NCBI GenBank assembly: GCA_024803745.1
Contig: JANJXV010000016.1
Span: 41,348,501 to 41,412,500 of the forward strand
Source of the DNA: Megascapheus bottae
Lineage: Eukaryota > Chordata > Mammalia > Rodentia > Geomyidae
Reading direction: 5' to 3'
Length of the DNA stretch: 64,000 bases
Below are positions 23,076-33,589 of this stretch, in pieces. The notes under the pieces were generated by a model that searched no databases, was not told the origin of the DNA, and saw nothing but the letters and a program-made list of their open reading frames with translations. Positions within the stretch are counted from its first letter, which is position 1; the number at the start of each line of letters is the position of its first letter. The translations under genes were made by a program, and so were the position numbers.

Positions 23076-25904
23076 ACCAACCAAACCCAAGAAAACTTCA
23101 GGTCTGTCCCTAAAGGTCTTACTTTTTGTTCCAGTCACTTGTCTCTCATGGCAAGAATCAGGGCCTGTGTCCCTCTGAACCAGTCACTGGAGGATCAGGT
23201 CTGTGAGGCCATTACCTCACCTCCCACCGTCGACATTCACAGAGTGCTGTAGCCCAGTGTCATAGAACCTGAAGGCTGAGCTTATTTTCTATAAGCCCAC
23301 ATGACTTTCTTCAAGATAGGCCACAAGGATCACCACATTCTCTTCTGCCTAGAGAGCTACCCCAGGGAAAATAGGACCAGGGAAGAGCCCTCTGGAATGA
23401 TGAGACACAAAGACACCCGGGAAGCCCTAGGCATCTGGTCTTTGGATCATATATCTGATTTAAAAAGCATGAGTTCACCTCTCCCACATCTAGAGAAGAG
23501 ATATCTAATTCTATGCTTCTCAAGAGTGCCCCAGAAGCCTATGGCTTCATTCTACTGACAAGATACAATTAACTGCTACCATGTCATTATCCTCCCTTCC
23601 CCCCTTCTTTCTTTCCTTGCTTCCTTCCTCCCTCCTTTCCTTCCCTCCTTCCTTCCTGCCTACCGTCATGCTCACATTTCCCCCTCCTTCCTTCATCAAA
23701 GTAATACAATCACCCCATCTCAGGATCTTCCAGAAAAGCTCTCTCCCTGCCCTCCATTCTTCTTGCCTAGCTAAGCAAAGGTTTCAGTCCTCAGATCTCA
23801 GAATCTAAATGTTCACATCCTTAGCAAAGCTTCCTTGGCCCTCACTGTACACACTTTCTCTTTATCACACATTTGGTAATCGGCAACTACCTTTCAATGT
23901 AATTACTCGATCCCTATCTTCCTTAGTAAACCATGTATCACTAGGACAGGAGGACTGAATCTGATTTGTTCTCATTGGAGACCCAAGTCACTCTTTGGCA
24001 TGCGTGGCATGTAGGAGTCTCATTTAAAATGCTTGCCAAAAGCTTAAAAGAAATGGATTAAGGTAACATAAATTAATTAATTCACTGCAATAGTGAGGAT
24101 GATCTCACCCAGTCAACTGGCTTTCTACTTTCTAGGGTGACATGTTCTACTTCTGTAGCCAGAGTGCATTGGTTCACTGTGAGTAGAACTTATGGGGTAT
24201 TCCACTTAATCTTCATGTTGCTGGACTCTGATTTTAGATATGCTAATGTTTACAACTGAGTAACTGTCAGGTTTTGTGGATCTGAAACTCAGATTATTTT
24301 ATTAGCCAAGAAGGAGGAATAGAAGGAATTGAAAAATGAAGATGAGGAGGAGACACAGACAGCAATGTTCATAATTAGGACTGTGTGTAGTTAAATTAAA
24401 CACATTTCTTTACCATATTATTTTTGGGAATAACTGACTTAGTTCATTTATATATCTAGAATTAGCACAGTTTAGCCAAAAAGATTTGATTTTTGTCTGA
24501 TTAAGCAGGATCTCAATTAGCGTGAGATGTGTTTTTCATGCCCTTTTAGAAGAAAAATTCTGAGCTGTCATAACATGGTTCTAAATAGAAAGATAATGTC
24601 AAAACTTCTCATAAAACACTGTAGGATATTTCAATTCTCTTAGCAAGAAATAGCACAAATTTAATTATGGATCAAAATACCTCCGTAACAACTAGAGTGA
24701 GGTAGATATTAGAAGCCCCGTGGTGCTACTTACTTTTCAGTATGACAAGAAACTAAAACCCAAAATATCCAAGAGATCCAATTTCTATCTGCTCCCACGG
24801 TTTCTAATATGTAGGAATACCTCACACAGTTGTGTCGGAAAGCATGAAAGGTTAATGAATTTTTTGACAATATGCAAATACATTTAAACCCATTTGACGG
24901 TCTCACGCTGCCCTCAGAAATGCCTGTGCCTTGGCCGGTGGGGTATAGTAATTTTCTGCCAACAGTGTGGCATGTTGTCACATATCACCCGATCGATCAC
25001 TGCTGGCATTTCAAAGGTGTGGAGACAGAGCATCTGTAATAGCATGTCGCCCTCACTCCAGAGGCCGGGAAGTCACTGTCAGGATGGGAGATCCCCCTTC
25101 AATCCTCTTGCATGAAAACTTGGCATGGCTACCATCCATGCTTTCCATCAACTACCTATAATCCATGGACGCTGTTACACCCAGGGCTTTTTACAGTCTC
25201 TATCCCGGGTCTCCAGGAACAGTGTCAGATGTTCACGTTCACATTCATCAGTGTAAAGCAATCTATCACTGAGCCAAGGCATGGAGATTGTGGAAAAGCC
25301 AGAGTGTGAGATACTCAACCATGTGGGAAAAATAAAGCTAAGCACTATGTCTGCGCCCTTGCGTGTATCAAAATGACTGGGTGCACGCTTACAAAGTGAA
25401 AATGTGATTTGCAAGTCAGGATATTGGTCTACTTATGTTTCTCATAACTAGAATACTTCCCCAAAGCCCGAAAAACACAAGTATTTTTGCTATAGTAGAC
25501 CAAGTTTGAGTGGGCATATTGACCATGATTTGAATATTGTACACGAAGCATGTGACAACTATGGATATGTATAGGATTTGTATATCAAAACGGATAGGTA
25601 GTAGATTGGGCATCCAATTAAAATGACCAGTATCAAGATCACATTTAGAATGTATCCATTCATGCATCTCCTTTTGGCCCAGCCCGGTCCATTTTCTACA
25701 AAACTGTCCAGCTTTCTTAGTCAAAGAAACCCTGAGAAACAAACAGGTTTGAGCCCTTGAACATTTTGAAGACATATATCCCAAGACAGCTTTAAAAAGG
25801 GGCAAAACGTGTCTTTCCGTCCTTTTCCTTTGCTTTCTTGCCTCACCAGGCAGAAAATCTCTCCCTGGCAAATTGGAGGCCACCGGCAGCTCAGTCATGC
25901 TTCC
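23076..25904. other. Unique sequence with a pyrimidine-rich patch
   Basis: No gene recognised. The patch at 23591-23660 is CCTT/CTTT-rich. A 160-codon minus-strand frame begins at 25898 and ends at 25416. It is the longest frame outside repeats, but its sequence matches nothing I know. It is treated as chance. Confidence 0.45.
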
Positions 25905-25995
25905 GTCCTTTCTGTACCTGCTGCAGCGTGCTTTGTGCTAATTATCTCAGCCGCAGAATCTGCCCTGGGACATTTTGTTTAGGGCAAGTATGAAA
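25905..25995. other. Candidate conserved non-coding element
   Basis: The stretch includes CTGCTGCAGCGTGCTTTGTG and GCTAATTATCTCAGCCGCAG, with a homeobox-type TAATTA core. The reading is impressionistic and no alignment was possible. Confidence 0.2.
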
Positions 25996-26224
25996 AGAGG
26001 CAGCATGTTGACAAAAAGAAAAGATTCTTGTTTTTCTGAATGGGTTCTTCAATTTAAAATGGAATAGCAGAGAGAAGGAAGATTCTTCTGCCATCTTTTC
26101 CCTTCAGTTTCTTAGGGCTGAACAAGACCACTTGTAAGATGGATGGGCCTCCTGGCTCTGTGGTTGTTACTGCTCACTACAGGTTTGTAGAATGAACCAG
26201 AACATGGAGAGGCATTTGTGGAGC
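25996..26224. other. Unique sequence
   Basis: Nothing recognised. Confidence 0.4.
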
Positions 26225-26230
26225 TCTTTC

Positions 26231-26302
<72 letters not shown>

Positions 26303-26303
26303 T
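26225..26303. repeat. (TTTC)n microsatellite, about 79 bp
   Basis: Nearly pure TTTC tetranucleotide run. The pyrimidine strand is the plus strand. Confidence 0.98.
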
Positions 26304-26744
26304 GCTATAAGACTGATTTTTTTCAAACATACCCATCCTGTCAATGTTTCCTAAAAAGAAAATTAGAGTAGGCCTTTGTATGTGAGGAATAAAGGCCATG
26401 GAATTTGACTGGAGAATTCTTTTCCCTCTTTCTGTTCACCTACCTCTTTCCTATTAAGTCCCCCCACACTAAACAGGAGGTGCTTCTCCTTTCCACCCCT
26501 TCCTTCTGTTAAAATTGATATGAGTTGTTGAACGGGGGTTCACGGTGGAATCTCACAGACAGGTAATGCGGTGCCTTCACCAGAATCTCCGCATTCCTAG
26601 TCTCAGTCCCCAACCCCCACTAAGTTACTTAGCAGCTTCCCGTGTTTGGTTTTGCCAACTCCATTCAAAGATGCATTCCTACCAAAGTGGATTGGGCATC
26701 CATGCTTCCTGACTGCTTAAGAGCATCTGTTTTGAGTTTTTGAT
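26304..26744. other. Unique sequence
   Basis: No gene or repeat recognised. Confidence 0.4.
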
Positions 26745-27600
26745 GACAAGCCTTCTGACTGACATGAGGCGAACTCTCGTATCCTTCTCCACAGCCCAAC
26801 ATGACTAGGGATGTTGAGCATTTCTTTACGCATTTGTTGGTTATCTGTACTTCTTTCAAAATGTGTCTGTTCCATTAATTTGCACCACATTATTCCGCTT
26901 ATTAATTGAATGACATCTGTATAGTTGATACAGACCTTTCCCTCCATTCTGTAGGCTGCTTGCTTTGCTGTACAGAAGCTTTGTAGTTTGATGCAATCCC
27001 ATTTGCCAGTCATTCCTCAGATTTGCCAAGCTATTGGAATTACCTTCAAAAAGTTACTGCCTGGGGCCAGGAGTTTGGCCTAATGGAAGAGTGCTTGCCT
27101 AGCATGCACTAAGACCCGAGTTTGATAGAAAAAGCTGGAAGAGGTGCCGTGGCTCAAGTGGTAGAGCTCTAGCCTTGAGAAAGCCCAAGGACAGTGCTCA
27201 GGCCCTGAGTTCAAGCTCCAGGACTGGCAAAAGAAAGGAAAAGAAAAGAAAAGTTACTGCCTGACTTATATTTCCTAGTATTTTCACTCTTCTTTCCAGT
27301 AGTCGTTTCAAAGTTTCATATCTTTAGTAGGATACTTGACCCGCTTTGAAGTGGTATCAGTAAAGGGCGAGAGACAGGGACCCACTTTCAATCTTCTACT
27401 TGTTCAGTTTCCAAGCAGTGCTTGTCAAAGAGGATTTTGTTTTTCCTTCCAGTGTATGCTTTGGTTTCCAGATGGCTATAGGTGAGTAGGTAGGTCTTCC
27501 TTTCTGCCCTGTCGGTCTTCATGTCTATTTTTGTTTCAGCATCATGCTGTTTGCCTTGCTGTGTATGTTCTGTGATATAATTTGAAAGTGAAATATTGCT
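26745..27600 (-). mobile_element. Old LINE-1 ORF2 fragment, interrupted by a young SINE
   Basis: Minus-strand ORF2 blocks in the expected order: the complement of GGGATGTTGAGCATTTCTTT near 26808, the CTGTACAGAAGCTTTGTAG block near 26968 (DCIKLQSFCTAKQ), then beyond the SINE the complement of CTACTTGTTCAGTTTCCAAG near 27396 and the AGCATCATGCTGTTTGCCTT block near 27540. Several frameshifts, so a dead copy. The SINE at 27064-27248 splits it. Confidence 0.85.
27049..27263 (+). mobile_element. ID-like SINE with 15-bp target-site duplication, inside an L1
   Basis: AAAAGTTACTGCCTG occurs at 27049-27063 and again at 27249-27263. The SINE body reads GAGTTTGGCCTAATGG (A-box region), GCATGCACTAAGACC, an ID-like second half GTGGCTCAAGTGGTAGAGCT, and tail GGACTGGCAAAAG with an A-rich end. 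The internal ggtaccacatacacag block is partly deleted compared with the 34.3-kb copy. The perfect duplication argues for recent insertion. Confidence 0.93.
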
Positions 27601-27655
27601 ATTATTCTAACAAGGTGAATTTTTCCTCAAGATATTCTGGGTTTATTCTCCTGCA

Positions 27656-27656
<1 letters not shown>

Positions 27657-27690
<34 letters not shown>
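27657..27690. repeat. (CA)n microsatellite, about 34 bp
   Basis: Uninterrupted CA dinucleotides. Confidence 0.96.
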
Positions 27691-27692
<2 letters not shown>

Positions 27693-27850
27693 ACAGTGAG
27701 TGGTTTGAGCAGATATATCTCCACTTAAATATCTCCCTATATACTATGTTCTTTCTCTATGTTTTATATTTCTCATTCTTGTCATGTTGAAAAGGCGTGA
27801 GGATATGTATCTGAAGATAATAATATTATGGACTTCCTGATGGTTAGTTG
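27691..27850. other. Short unique spacer
   Basis: No feature recognised between the CA repeat and the polypyrimidine tract. Confidence 0.4.
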
Positions 27851-28211
27851 TTCCTCCTCCTCCTCCTGCTCCTCCTCCTGCTTCTCCTCCTCCTCCCCCT
27901 CCCCCATCCTCTCCCTCCACTCCCCTCCCTCTCCTCCCCTTCCCTCCTCCCCCTCCCTCCTGCTGCTCCCCCTCCCTCCTCCCCTCCCTCCTCCCCTCCC
28001 TCCTCCCCCTCTCTCCTCCCCCTCCCTCCTCCCCTTCCCTCCTCCTCCCCCTTCCTTCTCCCCCTCTCCCCCTCTCCCCTTCCCCTCCCTCCTCCCCCTC
28101 CCTTCCTCCTCCTCCTCCTCCTCCTCCTCCTCCTCCTCCCCTTCCCTCCTCTTCCTCCTCCCCTTCCCTCCTCCTCCTCCTCCTCCTCCTCCTCCTCCTC
28201 CTCCTTCTTCT
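27851..28211. repeat. Polypyrimidine tract, TCC/CCCTCC-rich
   Basis: All but six bases of 361 are C or T, and 27966-28211 (246 nt) contains no purine at all. Both ends are TCC triplets and the middle is a variable mixture of CCCTCC and CCCTCT words. Such tracts can form triplex (H-DNA) structures. The right end runs into the A-rich tail position of a reversed SINE. Overlapping frames in this tract encode only Arg/Gly/Glu- or Ser/Pro/Leu-rich low-complexity peptides and are not genes. Confidence 0.97.
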
Positions 28212-28393
28212 GTCCTGGGACATGAACTCAGGGTCTGAGCACTGTCCTTGGGTTTTCCTCAAGGCTATCACTCTACCACTTGAATCACAGCACCACTTCC
28301 AGCTTTTTTCTCTGTATGTGGAACCAAGAATAGAACCAGGGTCTTCTTGCATGCTAGGCAAGCACTTTAACCACTAGGCCAAACTCCCGGCCT
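28212..28393 (-). mobile_element. ID-like SINE, reverse orientation
   Basis: In complement this carries the usual order: GGCCGGGAGTTTGGCCTAG at its head (right end), GCATGCAAGAAGACCCTGG, the second half with GTGGTAGAGTGATAGCC, and CCCAGGACAG at the 3' end (left end). The tail continues into the purine strand of the neighbouring tract. Confidence 0.9.
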
Positions 28394-29326
28394 GATGTTT
28401 AGATCTTAACATTTGAAAATGGTTTAGTTTGTATGAATTAGGGGATATTTTCCTCTCACAATGCCCATGTGGCCATCTTCACCCTCTTCTGTGCCGAGAA
28501 TGTGACTGGAGAGGGAAGGGCGTCAGGCACGTGTCTGTGGTTGTTGGGGTATGGTTGTGCCGTGGGCAGGCTCCTGATCCAGTGTGCATGGGAGCTTTAG
28601 GAGAGGGCTGTTAGGATGTATGGACATCTGTAGGAGAATATGACAAAATTATGAGGATGGCACCTGTGTGACACAGAGAGGACCCATCCCTGCCTCACAG
28701 CCCTCAGAAAGAATCTACCCTAGCTCTGTAACTGCACACACTCTGTCCTCTGCATGCTAGGATACTGCTCTATTACCAATCTACTTCCCTTGCCCTGATT
28801 CCAGGCATGAGAAAACGGATTTCTGTTGTTGGAGCCACCCAGTTTATGGAAATTTGTTATGGTCACCTTAGAAAACCCAAGGAACCATTGCTTTGCCAGT
28901 TATTTATGCATTTGGAACTTATCCCTATTTTTGGTGTAGGGAGAGGTCTAGTAAAGATCTCTGGGACCAGAGAGATCTTTAGATCTCTAGATCCCTTAGA
29001 TCTACTGAAGATTTCTACCCTGCAATGCCCACTGTGGGACGTAGGTGGCGTGTCTTATGCCTAATGTGATGAAGGTGCTAGGCCTTAAAATGGGGAGATG
29101 ATTTATTTAGATTTTCATAAAGTATATAATTTAAAACACTAAAATAAATAAGCTCCAAGGCATCCATCAGGAGCAGGAGAGGTCTGCTGCATCTCTTGAG
29201 GCAGAAATTCTGGCAGCCCAGAAAACTTCGGAGTAGCATGTGTTTTGACCTAATAAACCATTGTCTCATTAGAGCCAAGTGAGAGTTGTCTCTGCCATGG
29301 TGACCATTATATGAGTGCATTAAAAA
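28394..29326. other. Unique sequence with a 30-bp inverted repeat
   Basis: No gene recognised. A hairpin-forming palindrome lies at 28952-28981 (listed separately). Confidence 0.45.
28952..28981. repeat. Inverted repeat with 11-bp perfect arms
   Basis: The left arm TAAAGATCTCT and right arm AGAGATCTTTA are exact complements around an 8-base spacer GGGACCAG. Four AGATCT hexamers lie between 28955 and 29003. Confidence 0.9.
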
Positions 29327-29562
29327 GCAGGCTCCAGTGGCTCACATTTGTAATCCTAGCTACTTAGGAGGCTGAGATCTGAGGATCTTAGTTTAAAGCC
29401 AGCTTGGGCAAGAAAAGGACATGAAACTCTTCAATTAATGATCAGAAAACTGGAAGTGGCGCTGTGGTTCAGAGTGGTAGAGTGCTGTCCTTGAATGACA
29501 AAGCTCAGGGAAAGCATGTGGCCCTGGGTTCAAGCCCTAGGACTGGGCAAAAAATATAAAAC
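29327..29562 (+). mobile_element. Hybrid B1/ID-like SINE, full length
   Basis: The B1-like head GTGGCTCACATTTGTAATCC, TAGCTACTTAGGAGGCTGAG and AAAGCCAGCTTGGGC passes through a linker (CTCTTCAATTAATGATCAG) into the ID-like tail GAAGTGGCGCTGTGGTTCAG, ending in CCTAGGACTGGGCAAAAA. Complete in order but with scattered substitutions, so intermediate in age. Confidence 0.92.
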
Positions 29563-31645
29563 CAAACCAAATGTTGTTGTTGCTTTTTTCTTGAACTTTG
29601 AAACCATATTGAGCCCAGTGGAAGACTTCTACCCTGATCAACAGTAGGTCAAAAATCAATGAGGACCCCTTCAGAAGGTAAGTCTTCCTGTTAGAAAGGC
29701 CAGACGTGAACAGGAAAGCTAGCCTGTTCTTACATGAAGGAAGTCAGGCTACACTTGTTTGTTTTCACAGAAGAACTATAGTTTTCATCATTAGTTCCAT
29801 ATTGGGAAGCTTAACAAAGAGATTAACTTCTTTAACAGCCAGTTTATTTTCTCACACAGATTTTAAAAAATGCTTCTAACTCTTCCTATGTACGTGTGGC
29901 ATCCTAATCTCTGTGCTTCTCTTTGCCAGCTTGGCTACTGTCTGACATTACACCCCCCCCCCCCACATACACAGGCAAGCCTATCACATTTCCTCCATGC
30001 TTGGATGTACTTTTATTCCACCATAAAGCAGCCTCTCAAGCATGGAGGCAGTCCTAGGTCAGGAAGCTGGCTCAGGGACCATGTCTTTAGCATTCTAGAA
30101 TGTTAAAAACCCCTGGATGTATGCACACAGCCACATAAAAGAAGCGTGGCTGCAGCAGGCCCCAAAGAGACTGTTCTTTTACTGACAGCTGTGGTCTCTT
30201 GCTTTGCCTCTTATGGGAAATGACTGCGTGTGATCCTTTTAAACTTATTGATTGCTGCTTTTTAAGAAAGACATCTGAAGTTGAGATACAGAGAAAATGC
30301 ACTGAATTTCCTTCAAAAAAGAACGAGTTTCTGTATAATGGTTTATGACTATATCCGCTGAATGCAGCTATCCTAGATGGAGGTGACGTCCCCTTTTCTT
30401 AATTTGTAAGTTAGGGAGTTATCATTGCTGCCAAGCCTGACAGGAGACAGGCGCCACTCTGGAGATGTGTCCCGAGTCCCAGCCCCCATGTTAGATAGAA
30501 CACCCCTGAGAGGGAAGGGTCCCTGCAGAGTGCAATTTCTGCTCCACTGCCGCTGCCCGAATTTACTGGGGCCTAAAGATCAGGTGAGGAATCTGCTGAA
30601 CCACACAGCGCAGACTCCCTTTGCCTTATCATGTGGTGCTAAATGAGTATTTTTGGAGGTACATAAAGGAGGCTTTGTAGCTATCCCACTGATATGAGAA
30701 TGAATTCATGACTGTGTATTATTAAGGCATGCTCCATAAAGAGTTTTTTGCGGGGGGGGGGGTTGTTAAGAAGAGGAACATATGTAGGCCAATTAACCTT
30801 CTCATTTACTTCTGAGACTTTAGTCTGTAACTTTCAAAAAGCGTGCTTTTTTTCTTTTTCTTTCTTGTCTTTTTTTGTTTTTGCTTTGTGCTTTTCATGA
30901 AAAAAATCATTATAAACTTCTTTGGTTTAAAATGGAAGAAGAGGCAGAAAGGGAGATTCAATTTCCACTGATCTATCATAAACCAAAGAGGTCAACTGAA
31001 GAATCTCTACAGTTTCTACAAGTTTTATCAAGATCTCATTTAAAATTTCAACAGTCTCATTTACAGAAGAAAGAAAAATAGTTATTCCTATGCAGAATAA
31101 GAGCAGAATCTCTGATATAAATTCACTTGATCTGCTGAGACACTCACTGTGTCCTGCAGCTGAGTTTGGAATCTGAGTGTCTTACTTCGGTCATCGTCAT
31201 TTATTACGCTCAGAGGCTGGCAAGCCTGTGGCTTCAGATGGGCACGCACGATGTCATTGGATACATTGGAAGAGACTCCCCATCTGAGTAGGTCCAGGAC
31301 TTGGGCATGAAGCACAGGCCTCGGTGAGCAAAGGCCCTGAACAGCACTTCTGTTACCTGTAGCTTCACCCTCCTGTGTTGTGCTGCCCTGGGCCATGCCT
31401 GGCTGTGTAGTTAGACCACGTGTTTTGTCTTGGTTATACCATGTCAGGTCTTCATTTTTTCTATGTTGCCTCCAACCTCCTTGTCTTTAATAAAATGTAT
31501 GTCAGACCTGTTGCCTAATAGAAAGCTCCTGTCTACTCTTGGGAGAGGAAGCTCAAGTCAAAGCCTACCTCTCTGCAAAGCCACACAGGAAATGATGTTG
31601 CTCTTGGGCCTCTCTGGACAGGGAAGGGGAGCAACAGACAGTGGG

Positions 31646-31648
<3 letters not shown>
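29563..31648. other. Unique sequence with homopolymer runs
   Basis: No gene recognised. A C run lies at about 29951-29963 and a G run at about 30753-30762. The 102-codon minus-strand frame at 31088-31396 shows no known domain. Confidence 0.45.

Positions 31649-31710
<62 letters not shown>
31649..31710. repeat. (GA)n microsatellite, about 62 bp
   Basis: Uninterrupted GA dinucleotides. Confidence 0.98.
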
Positions 31711-31713
<3 letters not shown>

Positions 31714-32000
31714 ACTTGAAGCTGATGTGATAAGACAGAAGTAATATAGAGAGTTAAAAAGCAAAAACAACACAAACCAATGTAAACAGCATCCCAGCCA
31801 CGATGTCTTTACAGAGACTTAAAATGATACTGCAGTGAATGCCTATAAAACAGAATGGTGGAGAGGCAGTGCTTTGAGAATCAGAGGTCCACAGAAATGA
31901 TAAGATAAATTAACTTCCAAGAATGTGGAGCCTGATTTAAAAAAAACAAACCATGAGAACGTATTATGTAGTGCAGAATTTGCTGTATGTCTGCGCATCT
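31711..32000. other. Unique sequence
   Basis: Nothing recognised. Confidence 0.4.
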
Positions 32001-32063
32001 GTGCGTGTGCGTGTGCGTGTGCGTGTGCGTGTGCGTGTGCGTGTGCGTGTGTGTGTGTGTGTG
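32001..32063. repeat. (GTGTGC)n then (GT)n microsatellite
   Basis: Hexamer units GTGTGC repeat about eight times and pass into plain GT. Every step alternates purine and pyrimidine, and each hexamer contributes a CpG. Confidence 0.97.
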
Positions 32064-33589
32064 AAGGGAATTTTACCTTGACAGCAGTACAGAGCAAGCA
32101 TTCCCTCTGGACACTGCTGGTCTGCAGCACGGGGGCTGAGGCGGCAGGCAGCAGGGCTGGCTGTTCTCAGCCATCCAAGCTTCGCTGGTGTGCCGGGGAA
32201 ATACCTTGACTCAGGACCAGGCGACCTGCCCGGGTCATGCTAATGTCTAGCTGACACAATTCCTCAGGAGACCCTGGCTGGTGGCATCCATTGCTCGCTT
32301 ATCTGGCACAGATGTTCAGGTTCAGCACAAAGTCAGCGATGGAGAGTCCTCCAGGGTTCTCTAGACTGTCTCACCTGTGAACCCTGCATAATACAGTGAT
32401 ATGACTTACGATGACTAAAATCTCCAAAATGAGAGGAAAGACAACGTGGACAACAAGACATCTTTGAAGACATGTATGTACATATGCACATGCACATATA
32501 CACATATGCATGTATGCACATAAATACACACATATGATTTTATTATGGTTTCATCTTATACTACTCAGGTCACTTTGATCTGATACATCATGTGATATAC
32601 TTCTCTGTTTTTCGTTGAATGATTAAGTAACCTTTAAGCAAAAGCACAGGGGGCATACATATTTTGAGTACTCCATGTTTGAGATCTATGAGAATACATT
32701 TCTAATTTCCAGTGAAAAGGAGAAAGTTCAAAACAATGCCTTTTACTAAAACTGACACAAGCAAAACTAGGCTGCAAAATCCATACCTATTTAAATACTA
32801 AATGTGTCCTATATGAGCAGAGGAATCCTTTCATATATTCTGGAAGATATCATTCTAACAATCCATATTTGAATTGCATCCCACCTACCTATTACTTGAC
32901 TTTCAACCCTGCAGATGGCCCTTGTTTGTCACAGAGAGAAGTAGACATCCTGGATGCAGGATGTCCTGTGATAGGCCTGCTCTTTTCTTCTGGAAGAACA
33001 CAAGGCTGCTCCTTTAATTTATGCATGGCTGTGTGTTCTGACCCAGTGATATGCAATCAGAAGTGACACATGGCTTCCAGGGGAGACAACATAAGGGTCA
33101 GCGTAGAAGCCGCTAGGACACCCTTTTCCTGAGCACTGGCTTGTGACTTTACAGGATCCTTACACTACAGCTCCTAAAAGGCAGAGAAACTGGGATGATA
33201 AGAAAACAGTAGGAATATAGATTCCAACCCATTTCAATGCTGCAATACTTCACATACAAAGGGCAAATTCAAAAGTTACTCTGAATGAAAATGCAAATAC
33301 GACTATCAGCTGTTCACTACTGACATAAATACTGGAAGCTAGGAAGGTTAAAAGGAAAAAAAGTAGAAAAGCATATATCAGAAAAATCTAATAAAGTAAG
33401 TGTAGCATGCATATGCCAATATTATGTTAAGTATACAATAAGGAGAGACACACAACTGGAGATAAAGGTTGACATTTCCTCATTATTAAAGAATCCTGTA
33501 GCTAGAAGATCTGGCAGAAGGGAGAGGGGAGAGGTGTTAGAGGGCTCTGCCTCTGAGCTACTTGCTTGCCCCTGACAATTCTTTGAACA
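32064..33589. other. Unique or unassignable AT-rich sequence
   Basis: No gene recognised. The part after about 33,250 may already belong to the ancient L1 that follows, but individual blocks are too decayed to be sure. Confidence 0.4.

Noticed and set aside
25416..25898. 160-codon minus-strand frame, the longest outside repeats, with a hydrophobic stretch (FDIQILYISIVVTCFVYNI)
   Set aside because: No recognisable family, no promoter or splice context. One frame of this length is expected by chance in 64 kb on two strands.
26225..26303. CRISPR-like or other regularly spaced array
   Set aside because: It is a simple TTTC microsatellite without spacers. Nothing in the window has the repeat-spacer layout, and the DNA is mammalian.
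27744..28361. 205-codon minus-strand frame and two long plus-strand frames rich in Arg/Gly/Glu or Ser/Pro/Leu
   Set aside because: They are translations of the polypyrimidine tract and a SINE. No periodicity or domain indicates a protein.
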